Source: DATHBD01 sp035296325 (GTDB taxonomy: Bacteria; Actinomycetota; Actinomycetes; Mycobacteriales; Micromonosporaceae). Taken from it: a stretch of DNA of 64,000 bases. Within the stretch, counting starts at the first letter, position 1, and every line of letters starts with the position of its first letter. The notes under the pieces are model-generated. The model did no database searches. It worked only from the letters and a program-made list of their open reading frames with translations, and had not been told where the DNA came from. Of the stretch, positions 57,979-64,000 are shown piece by piece. The DNA lies in contig DATHBD010000070.1 of the NCBI GenBank assembly GCA_035296325.1, forward strand, positions 186,001 through 250,000, given 5' to 3'. A program made the translations under genes and the position numbers.

Positions 57979-58188
57979 CTAGCCGGTGATCTCGATGTCG
58001 ATGATGTTGTCGTAGTCGAATTCGGCGACGCGTGGAACGCCGCTCTCGTCGGTGTAGTGCAGGTCGACGCGACCGCGGCGGAATGCCGACCAGTTCGCGC
58101 GCAGGAGCAGAACCTCTGGTCGGTCGCCTGCTGCCAACGGGTCGATCACCTGGATGCCGTCGAACATGCGGATCACAGCCCGGCTCAT
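57979..58188 (-). CDS. Small protein of unknown function
   Basis: The product has 69 residues, beta-rich (AVIRMFDGIQVIDPL, RVAEFDYDNIIDIEITG). The ATG overlaps the upstream stop. Function unknown. Confidence 0.45.
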   Translation of the reverse strand: MSRAVIRMFDGIQVIDPLAAGDRPEVLLLRANWSAFRRGRVDLHYTDESGVPRVAEFDYDNIIDIEITG

Positions 58189-58400
58189 CCGGCCGCCTCG
58201 GAACTCGCATCGGTCAGTGGCTCGCGTGACAACACCCCGGGCCATGTGTGGTGGACCTCGTAGCCGTAGCCAATGTCGGCCCACCAATAGTCGCCGTCGC
58301 GGTGCCACCGAACGTTCAGACGATCCCGCACGTGCGTCACCTCGGGGCCCGGCTCGACGTGGGTCAACAGGTGCTGCTGCGGCCGGGTGAAGTCGCTCAT
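58185..58400 (-). CDS. Small protein of unknown function
   Basis: The product has 71 residues, with several Trp/Tyr (RDGDYWWADIGYGYEVHHTWPG). It is coupled by overlaps. Function unknown. Confidence 0.45.
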   Translation of the reverse strand: MSDFTRPQQHLLTHVEPGPEVTHVRDRLNVRWHRDGDYWWADIGYGYEVHHTWPGVLSREPLTDASSEAAG

Positions 58401-58657
58401 CGCGGGTCCCCGATCAGCGACGCGATCGCCTCATCGGCGGTCCGGAACGGGCCCGTCCTGGCCTGCAACAACCACTCCTCCGTATCCTCGCGGCTCCGCA
58501 AATCGGCCGCCCGCATCGCCGAGCTACCAAGTGACGGATAGGCGAACCACCTGTCCGTGGCGGACCAGGCGCACACGTCGTACTTGTCGCCGGTCTGGAC
58601 GGAGAGCATGTACTCGGTGACCCGCCGCACCCGCGAGTCCTCGTTGTACGCGGTCAT
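58397..58657 (-). CDS. Small protein, paralogue of the 56757 gene
   Basis: The product has 86 residues. It shares YDV-A, WF-YPS and TGPFRTADEAI with the product of 56757-57029 in the same order. Coupled by overlaps on both sides. Function unknown. Confidence 0.5.
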   Translation of the reverse strand: MTAYNEDSRVRRVTEYMLSVQTGDKYDVCAWSATDRWFAYPSLGSSAMRAADLRSREDTEEWLLQARTGPFRTADEAIASLIGDPR

Positions 58658-58872
58658 CGCGCCACCGCCGTAGCGTCCGGCGCCACCGATTCCGCGACAG
58701 CGCGGACCGCGACCGCGTCGCCCGTCGCCCACACGCGAACCTCGTGGCCCGAGGGCCAGTCCAACGCGAGGCAGTCGGCGACCGCCTGCGCGGGCAGGTC
58801 GGCGAAGCTCCGGTCCACCCCGGAGAGCATCGTCCTGCCATCGGGGCTCAACACTTCGAATCGAACAGCCAT
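58654..58872 (-). CDS. Small protein, first of the tiny-gene block
   Basis: The product has 72 residues, alpha/beta (VRFEVLSPDGRTMLSGVDRSFADLPAQAVADCLAL). GAGAAGGAG lies before the ATG. It follows an 82-base gap downstream of the FtsK-like gene that holds a hairpin and a dyad. Confidence 0.5.
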   Translation of the reverse strand: MAVRFEVLSPDGRTMLSGVDRSFADLPAQAVADCLALDWPSGHEVRVWATGDAVAVRAVAESVAPDATAVAR

Positions 58873-58896
58873 GACACTCCTTCTCGTTGATTGATC

Positions 58897-58935
58897 TGAC
58901 CGGTCGGTCACCGCGACGCCCGCCGCACGCGGGCG
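58897..58935 (-). terminator. Hairpin and dyad downstream of the translocase gene
   Basis: CGCCCGC/GCGGGCG (58917-58923 and 58929-58935) is a 7-bp stem that could end the translocase transcript. Just beyond it TGACC, four bases, GGTCA (58897-58910) is a perfect dyad that may control the tiny-gene block starting at 58872. Confidence 0.4.
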
Positions 58936-58954
58936 CCACAGAAACAGGCCGGGC

Positions 58955-61216
58955 TCAGGCCGCCACGTCCTCCGGCGGGAACACCGACGGGACCACAATC
59001 TCGGCGCGTGCCTCGCCCTTCGGCGTGAGGCGGTAGTTCACCCACGCGCCACCCCGCTTGTCCCGGGTCAGCAGGCCTGCGTCGGCGAGCTGCTCCGGCA
59101 CTCGCGTGGACAACGTCGTCTGGTGCGGAACACCACCGTGCTCAGCCCACACCCGGTGCGCCGCAATGTCCGCCGACGAGCAACCCGGACGGCGCGCTAC
59201 TACCGCCAGCAACACATCGGCGGTAGTCACGCCGGACGTGCCCGGCCGCGGAGCCGGGGGAACCTGAACATGAACCGGGACCGCAGCCGGGCCGGTCAGC
59301 GGCACCACAACGTCCGGGACGAACTCCGGCTCACGCTGCTCCTTGCAGAGCTTCACGACGTCCGCGATCTCCTTCGCGTCCACCCAGGCTCCCTGAACGC
59401 GGGTCGGCTTCGACGCGCCCATCGGCAGGAACAGGGCGTCGCCCTTGCCGATCAACTTCTCGGCGCCCGGCTGGTCCAGGATGACCCGCGAGTCAGTCAG
59501 CGACGACGTGGCAAACGCCAACCGGGACGGCACGTTCGCCTTGATCAGTCCGGTGACCACGTCCACAGAGGGCCGCTGGGTGGCCAGCACCAAGTGGATG
59601 CCGGACGCCCGCGAGAGCTGCGTGATGCGAACCACTGAGTCCTCGACGTCGCGGGGCGCGACCATCATCAGGTCGGCCAGTTCGTCAACCACAACGAGCA
59701 GGTACGGGTACGGGCGGATAACCCTGTCACTGCCGAGGGGCGCCTTGATCTGCCCGGCGCGGACCTTCGCGTTGTACTCGTCGATGTTGCGGACGCCGGC
59801 TGCGGCCATGTCGTCGTAGCGCATGTCCATCTCGCGGACAACCCAGTCGAGGGCGTCGGCGGCCCTCTTCGGGTTGGTGACGATCGGGGTGATGAGGTGC
59901 GGGATGCCCTCGTACCCGGTGAACTCGACGCGCTTCGTGTCGACGAGGATCAGCCGCACCTCGTCCGGTGTGGCCCGGGTCAGGATCGAGCAGAGCAGCG
60001 TGTTGAGGCAGCTCGACTTGCCCGCACCGGTCGCGCCGGCGATCAGGATGTGCGGCGCCTTGGCCAGGTTTGCCACGACGTACCCGCCCTCGATGTCCTT
60101 GCCGAGGCCGACGAGGAGCGGGTGGTGGTCCGCCTGGGCGGCGGCGGACCGCAGCACATCACCGAGCGCAACGTTCTCTCTGTCGATGTTGGGGATCTCT
60201 ATGCCGATGGCACTCTTCCCCGGGATCGGGTCGAGGATGCGGACGTCGCCGCTCTTTACTGCGTAGGCAATGTTGCGGGCGAGCTTTGTCACCCGTTCGA
60301 CCTTGACGCCTCGCCCGACCTCCACCTCGTATCGAGTGAGGGTGGGTCCACGGGTGAAGCCGGTGACGTCGGCGTCGACCTTGAACTCGTCGAACACGCC
60401 ACGAAGCGCGGCAATGACGACGTCGTTGGCTTTGCTGCGGGTCTTCGGGGGTTCCCCGGCGCCGAGCATGTCGATGGATGGGAGCTGGTAGGTGCAGTGC
60501 TCGTCGCGCTTCACTCGCACGGGGGCAGGCTCAACCTCGGCAACCGGCAGCTCAACCTCAGTGGGTTTGCGGTCGTTGGTGCGGTGCCGGTCCCGCTCTT
60601 CTGAGAGGTGCGCCCAGTGGCGGCGGGTCACGATGCCGGCGAGGGCGAACCCGAGCAGGACGACGAACAACGCGCCGGCCGATCCGAGCACCGAGCCGGG
60701 GTTGACGCCAACGACACCGGCGACGAAGGTCCACCCGCCGAACGCCACCGCGGCGGCGGCGACCTGGCGGGCCGTGTCCCGCGCCCGCTTGCCGTCCTTG
60801 CGGACCGCGAACTCTTCGACCTTGCCGTTGCGGATGGCCTGGCTGCGGAGACGCAGGTACGTGGCGCAGTACGCAGCCGGCGCGGCGAGCGCCACGACCA
60901 GGATGCCGAGAGCGACGGCGCCGAGCCGGTTGTTGCCTGCCAGGTTCAGCCCGAACACGAACAGCACGGCGGCGACCACAGCGGATGGGCGGTGCGTGCG
61001 AGTCTCGGCCGACGCGTGACGGGCCTTGATTGATGCCGCGTGCCCGACGCTCCTGGCCTTTGCCTTCGCCGCCGCCTTGGCCTTCGCCTTGGCGTCGTCG
61101 GCTGCGCGGCGCATGGGCGCGGTCGCCCACTGCATCAGCGTCGGGGGCCGAGGCTTCTCTGGGCGCGGGGGCGCGGCTGGCGCCTTGGGCCAGTTCGACG
61201 CGTCGGGCTGAGTCAC
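58955..61216 (-). CDS. FtsK/TraB-size DNA translocase
   Basis: The product has 753 residues. A Pro/Lys/Ala-rich N-terminus is followed by about four membrane segments (77-95, 98-118, 150-172, 176-196). The motor contains FTRGPTLTRYEVEVGRGVKVERV, Walker A GATGAGKSS at about 393-401, and Walker B YLLVVVDELADLMM near 515, then QLSRASGIHLVLATQRPS. A C-terminal winged-helix (about 670-750) would read DNA sequence. The size and layout match both FtsK and the TraB/TraSA conjugal pumps that move double-stranded DNA between actinomycete hyphae. With DUF2637 upstream, a transfer role is favoured over chromosome segregation. Confidence 0.85.
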   Translation of the reverse strand: MTQPDASNWPKAPAAPPRPEKPRPPTLMQWATAPMRRAADDAKAKAKAAAKAKARSVGHAASIKARHASAETRTHRPSAVVAAVLFVFGLNLAGNNRLGAVALGILVVALAAPAAYCATYLRLRSQAIRNGKVEEFAVRKDGKRARDTARQVAAAAVAFGGWTFVAGVVGVNPGSVLGSAGALFVVLLGFALAGIVTRRHWAHLSEERDRHRTNDRKPTEVELPVAEVEPAPVRVKRDEHCTYQLPSIDMLGAGEPPKTRSKANDVVIAALRGVFDEFKVDADVTGFTRGPTLTRYEVEVGRGVKVERVTKLARNIAYAVKSGDVRILDPIPGKSAIGIEIPNIDRENVALGDVLRSAAAQADHHPLLVGLGKDIEGGYVVANLAKAPHILIAGATGAGKSSCLNTLLCSILTRATPDEVRLILVDTKRVEFTGYEGIPHLITPIVTNPKRAADALDWVVREMDMRYDDMAAAGVRNIDEYNAKVRAGQIKAPLGSDRVIRPYPYLLVVVDELADLMMVAPRDVEDSVVRITQLSRASGIHLVLATQRPSVDVVTGLIKANVPSRLAFATSSLTDSRVILDQPGAEKLIGKGDALFLPMGASKPTRVQGAWVDAKEIADVVKLCKEQREPEFVPDVVVPLTGPAAVPVHVQVPPAPRPGTSGVTTADVLLAVVARRPGCSSADIAAHRVWAEHGGVPHQTTLSTRVPEQLADAGLLTRDKRGGAWVNYRLTPKGEARAEIVVPSVFPPEDVAA

Positions 61217-61223
61217 GGTGTCC

Positions 61224-61673
61224 TCAGTTCAAAAGGTGGGCGACGGCGACCCCGAGCAGGGTCAACAGGGACAGGGCAAGGGCCGCGCCGGCTCGCGGCT
61301 TCGAGTCGACGGCGGCGTTGACGATCAGCGCGGCCAGCGCGGCGCACGCGAACTGGAACGCGCCGACCGCGAGGAGCCAGCACCACACGGCGGCGTTGCC
61401 AGCGGCACCGGGCGCGGGGACGATGCCGGCTCCGACCTCGCGGAGGGTGGCCGGGCGGAGCGTCGCGCGGCCCGTGCTGTCGCTGACGGCCGCCGCCGTT
61501 TCAGTCACGTGGCGTGACGTTGAGATGGTGGCCCGCAAGTCTTGCCACAGTCCGCGTGCATGTGTTATCGCGCGTGTATACGCGGAGCCGCGATCTTGCG
61601 CACGCTCAGCGGGTGGGGCCTCGTCGTGCATGCCTGCACGCATGCATGGCTCCGTCTGCTCACTGACAGTCAT
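61224..61673 (-). CDS. Membrane protein of the transfer-like module
   Basis: The product has 149 residues. A soluble helical N-terminus (TRAITHARGLWQDLRATISTSRHVTETAAAV) is followed by two membrane segments (about 97-118 and 128-147). AAGGGA precedes the ATG. It lies 7 bases upstream of the translocase gene, so the two proteins probably work together at the membrane. Confidence 0.6.
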   Translation of the reverse strand: MTVSEQTEPCMRAGMHDEAPPAERAQDRGSAYTRAITHARGLWQDLRATISTSRHVTETAAAVSDSTGRATLRPATLREVGAGIVPAPGAAGNAAVWCWLLAVGAFQFACAALAALIVNAAVDSKPRAGAALALSLLTLLGVAVAHLLN

Positions 61674-61954
61674 GACGATCCCTTCGCGTTGCGCTTGTTG
61701 AGGTCGATCGCGACCTGCATAAGGTCCGACCATGAGAGGCGCCGCAGAGCGCACTTCAGCTCCGCCGAGATCCACGCCGCCAGTTGCCACCGCTCCTGCG
61801 TTTCGCTCTCCGCCTCGGCGATCCGCTTCTCGTGGAACCTGCGGCGATCCGCCGCATCTTCGGCCGCCTTGCGGGTGGGACTCCACACCCTGCGGGGGCG
61901 CAGCCCGACCTCCTCACGATCGAGCTGCGCCACGTTCGCGTTTTGGCTGGTCAT
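61670..61954 (-). CDS. Small charged helical protein
   Basis: The product has 94 residues, mostly helix (KAAEDAADRRRFHEKRIAEAESETQERWQLAAWISAELK). It is coupled by four-base overlaps between two membrane proteins of the module. Function unknown. Confidence 0.5.
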   Translation of the reverse strand: MTSQNANVAQLDREEVGLRPRRVWSPTRKAAEDAADRRRFHEKRIAEAESETQERWQLAAWISAELKCALRRLSWSDLMQVAIDLNKRNAKGSS

Positions 61955-62436
61955 CGCCCACCCCGTGCCCCAGCGCGCTGCGCCAGCGGGTTGAGCGACG
62001 TCTTCTTGATCGCCTTCTGTGCGACCACGACCGCCAACGCGATGGCGATCAGGGCGAGCGCAGTCAAGGAGCCCTCGCCGAGCCACTCGCCGGCCTTCTC
62101 CGACGTGACCCGGTTGATGTTGTCGCCCCACTTGTCGAGCTGATCCGAGAGTTTGCCGTTCACTCCGAGGCCGATCGACGGCAACAGGATCATGAAATAC
62201 ACGGCGGGCCGGTTCGGGATGCCGTCACGCAAGACGTCGATCACGATGATGGCCGTGCCGACCACGAACAGCAGGGGTGGCGCCCAGTCGGGGAGCATCC
62301 CAACTGCGCCTCCGACGAACGCGCCGATCCAGGTGGCGATGGCGGCCCATCCGCCGATGAATCCGAGACCAAGGGAAACCCAGGTCAGCGCACCGTCGAC
62401 CTTGGCTTCGCCCTCTGCGGGGGGTGTTCCAGACAT
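61951..62436 (-). CDS. Multi-pass membrane protein of the transfer-like module
   Basis: The product has 161 residues with four hydrophobic segments (about 18-45, 52-67, 77-92 and 124-141). It could be a spread (Spd) protein helping intermycelial movement of DNA; inferred from context only. Coupled to the next gene by an overlap. Confidence 0.55.
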   Translation of the reverse strand: MSGTPPAEGEAKVDGALTWVSLGLGFIGGWAAIATWIGAFVGGAVGMLPDWAPPLLFVVGTAIIVIDVLRDGIPNRPAVYFMILLPSIGLGVNGKLSDQLDKWGDNINRVTSEKAGEWLGEGSLTALALIAIALAVVVAQKAIKKTSLNPLAQRAGARGGR

Positions 62437-62461
62437 GGTTCCTTCTCCTTCGGTTGGAGTG

Positions 62462-62677
62462 CTATGCCGCGCGCTGGAGCGGCGCGGGCGCGGGCTTGAC
62501 GTGGGCGGTGTCGTACACGAGTCGGTCGGTGAGTTGGCTGGTCATCTCGGGGGTGAGCGTCACGTCGAGGCGGACGCTCTTCGTGGTGATGCCGAGGGCC
62601 AAGGACCCGTCCGTCAGGACGTGGGCCTGCATCGCGGTGGCCGGTTCAGTGATGTGGTCGGGACGGTCGGGGCTCAT
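62462..62677 (-). CDS. Small protein of unknown function
   Basis: The product has 71 residues, beta-rich (QAHVLTDGSLALGITTKSVRLDVTLTPEMTSQLTDRL). AAGGACACCGC precedes the ATG. Function unknown. Confidence 0.5.
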   Translation of the reverse strand: MSPDRPDHITEPATAMQAHVLTDGSLALGITTKSVRLDVTLTPEMTSQLTDRLVYDTAHVKPAPAPLQRAA

Positions 62678-62704
62678 GCGGTGTCCTTCCGTGGACGTCG
62701 GGGG

Positions 62705-62908
62705 TCAGGGCTGGGTGGGCTGGACGAAGCCGACGTACACCGGCCTCGCATTGGTGGGTGCTTCGTACAGGTGACCGGCGGTGTTCGGCAGGCCGTTGAT
62801 GAGGAGCTGCGCGGCTGCCTTAGCGGCCGACACGTCCTCCGCGCGGATGGGCGCGACGAGCGTCAAGTCCGGGCCGTCGAACACGTCGAGGGCGAATGCG
62901 TGGGTCAT
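62705..62908 (-). CDS. Small protein of unknown function
   Basis: The product has 67 residues, alpha/beta (FALDVFDGPDLTLVAPIRAEDVSAAKAAAQLLINGL). The ATG overlaps the stop of the DUF2637 gene. Function unknown. Confidence 0.5.
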   Translation of the reverse strand: MTHAFALDVFDGPDLTLVAPIRAEDVSAAKAAAQLLINGLPNTAGHLYEAPTNARPVYVGFVQPTQP

Positions 62909-63984
62909 GGGGTGGCTCCAGTGGGGGTCAGGTTGTGGTCGTGGCCGTTGGTCTGCGCCGGCAAAGTTGCCGCCTTGATGACCGTGCGGATGGTCCGCTC
63001 GGACAGCCGAGTCGAGGCGGCAATTGCCGCCTGCGTCGCCGCCGGGTTCGCCTCGATTGCCGCCAGTACGGCGGCCACCGTTTCCCGCTTCACGCCCTCG
63101 ACAAGCGGCAGGTTGGCGGGGAGCTCCGACGTGCGGGGCGCCCTCTTTGCCGGTGCGGATTTCCGGTTGGCGATGCGCTGGCTGCCAGCGGCTTCCGCTT
63201 CAACGCGCGCCCGGATTTCCTCCCGCATTTCCGCCTCGGCGAGTGCCTCCTTGGCGGTGCGGAGTTCGTCGGCCCGCAGGTCAAGAGCGGTTTGCCGCTC
63301 CGAGATTGCCGCCTCGGCTTCCTCAAGAGTCGCCGCGCGCTCCTCCAGCAGCAGGCGCAACTCCGCCACCTCGGCCAGCGCGTTTGCCGCCCGCTCTGCC
63401 GCTTCGTCGCGTTCGGCGTTTGCCGCTCCGACCTGCGCCGTTGCCGCTTCCTTTGCCGCCTCAGCGGCGGCAATTTCCGCCTCCGCCTGGGCCACAATTG
63501 CCGCCTGCTCCGCGCGCCGCCGAGCGTCCTCCGCGGCGGCCTCAGCCTTGGCGTTCGACATCTTCCGGCCGAGGTCGAGGTCCGACGTCACCATCTTGAT
63601 CAGCGCCAGCACCGCCAACGCCGGCAGCGCCGCGAGGAACTTCGCCGACACGCTCGCCCCGGAACCGACCGCGGCGAGCTGGGCGGCGAGGGACAACACC
63701 GCACCGCCCAGCGTCACCGCTGCGGCCATCCGGTATTTCGCCCGGTACTTCATTCGCCGACGCAGCGACAGCAGCCCAGCCAGTGCCAGCAGTTCGGGGA
63801 TCATCGCGTTGGACCAGCCGAACCATCCCTCGGTGCCGGCCGGCATTTCCCGCATGGTCCAGTCGTGCATGTGCGTGAACGCCGACGCGAGGCTCGCCAC
63901 AGCGACCGCGAGCACGATGACGATGTTGACGGCGTTCTCGACGTCGTCTGAGGTGAAGCGCCTCGGCGCCTGGTTGTCAGCCAC
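62905..63984 (-). CDS. DUF2637 (SpdB-like) membrane protein with coiled coil and winged helix
   Basis: The product has 359 residues. The N-terminal 130 hold the DUF2637 pattern: VASLASAFTHMHDW, WSNAMIPELLALAGLL, two further membrane segments and KYRMAAAVTLGGAVLSLAAQ. A long Ala/Glu coiled coil covers about 145-270. The C-terminus (VKRETVAAVLAAIEANPAATQAAIAASTRLSERTIRTVIKAA) is a winged helix. DUF2637 proteins, including SpdB types, are transfer or spread proteins of actinomycete plasmids and integrative elements. It is the first gene of the leftward operon and probably lies right beside the promoter beyond the window edge. Confidence 0.8.
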   Translation of the reverse strand: MADNQAPRRFTSDDVENAVNIVIVLAVAVASLASAFTHMHDWTMREMPAGTEGWFGWSNAMIPELLALAGLLSLRRRMKYRAKYRMAAAVTLGGAVLSLAAQLAAVGSGASVSAKFLAALPALAVLALIKMVTSDLDLGRKMSNAKAEAAAEDARRRAEQAAIVAQAEAEIAAAEAAKEAATAQVGAANAERDEAAERAANALAEVAELRLLLEERAATLEEAEAAISERQTALDLRADELRTAKEALAEAEMREEIRARVEAEAAGSQRIANRKSAPAKRAPRTSELPANLPLVEGVKRETVAAVLAAIEANPAATQAAIAASTRLSERTIRTVIKAATLPAQTNGHDHNLTPTGATP

Positions 63985-64000
63985 CGAGTGCCGCCCCGTG

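Noticed and set aside
61504..61518. GTCACG, three bases, CGTGAC, similar to the operator at 55320
   Set aside because: It lies inside a coding region, has a different spacer, and is probably chance.
1..64000. tRNA genes, CRISPR arrays and insertion sequences
   Set aside because: None was recognised when reading both strands; tRNAs could be missed by eye, and tRNAscan-SE or ARAGORN would settle it.

Overview
The window looks like one nearly complete temperate actinobacteriophage or phage-like mobile element. It is high-GC throughout, uses many GTG starts and GTGA/ATGA stop-start overlaps, and carries genes otherwise typical of filamentous sporulating actinobacteria (SsgA-like, BldC-like, WhiB-like). 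The host is therefore inferred to be a morphologically complex actinomycete; the genus cannot be told from the sequence. There are no rRNA, tRNA or general metabolic genes. Layout: (1) 1-12.4 kb, plus strand, early region: small regulators, SsgA-like protein, PD-(D/E)XK nuclease, phiC31 Gp3/RDF-like protein, DEDDh exonuclease, RusA-like resolvase, BldC-like HTH, MazG-like protein, SSB, two WhiB-like proteins and an XF1762-type protein. (2) 12.45-12.9 kb, a compact switch: a minus-strand ribbon-helix-helix (RHH) gene and divergent promoters, each with a GTGGATATCCAC-type palindrome between or overlapping its -35 and -10, plus two tandem copies at the rightward start point. (3) 12.9-20.4 kb, replication: prim-pol primase, P-loop helicase, an AT-rich repeat-filled stretch that may be the origin (15.75-16.18 kb), RecD/Dda-like helicase and a Cas4/RecB-like nuclease, followed by small genes and a possible small terminase. 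(4) 21.0-22.1 kb, a Xer-like tyrosine integrase preceded by a dif-like dyad. (5) 22.2-48.8 kb, the virion module: SNase-like nuclease, TerL, portal-MuF fusion, a nested 2H/ClpP-protease/scaffold gene, decoration and major capsid proteins, a glycine-rich fibre, a beta-helix spike, head-tail proteins, tail tube, frameshifted tail chaperone, a 1764-residue tape measure and baseplate proteins. (6) 48.8-53.9 kb, lysis region: M15-like endolysin, membrane proteins, a secreted subtilisin, two minus-strand genes and a holin-like protein. Strong terminators at 53.98-54.15 kb separate this from (7) the minus-strand block 54.2-64.0 kb: about 14 tiny coupled genes, a GIY-YIG membrane protein, an FtsK/TraB-size DNA translocase and a DUF2637 (SpdB-like) membrane protein, which resembles the transfer module of actinomycete integrative and conjugative elements. 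How it fits together: the RHH protein probably represses the replication operon in the quiescent state; the integrase and Gp3-like protein may control integration and excision; late genes run rightward to the holin; and the leftward block supplies translocation, spread and probably host-takeover functions. The combination of a full siphovirus gene set with an FtsK/DUF2637 module, a cluster of host-development regulators and a dif-like attachment candidate is the most unusual aspect. All functions were assigned by reading motifs, without database searches.
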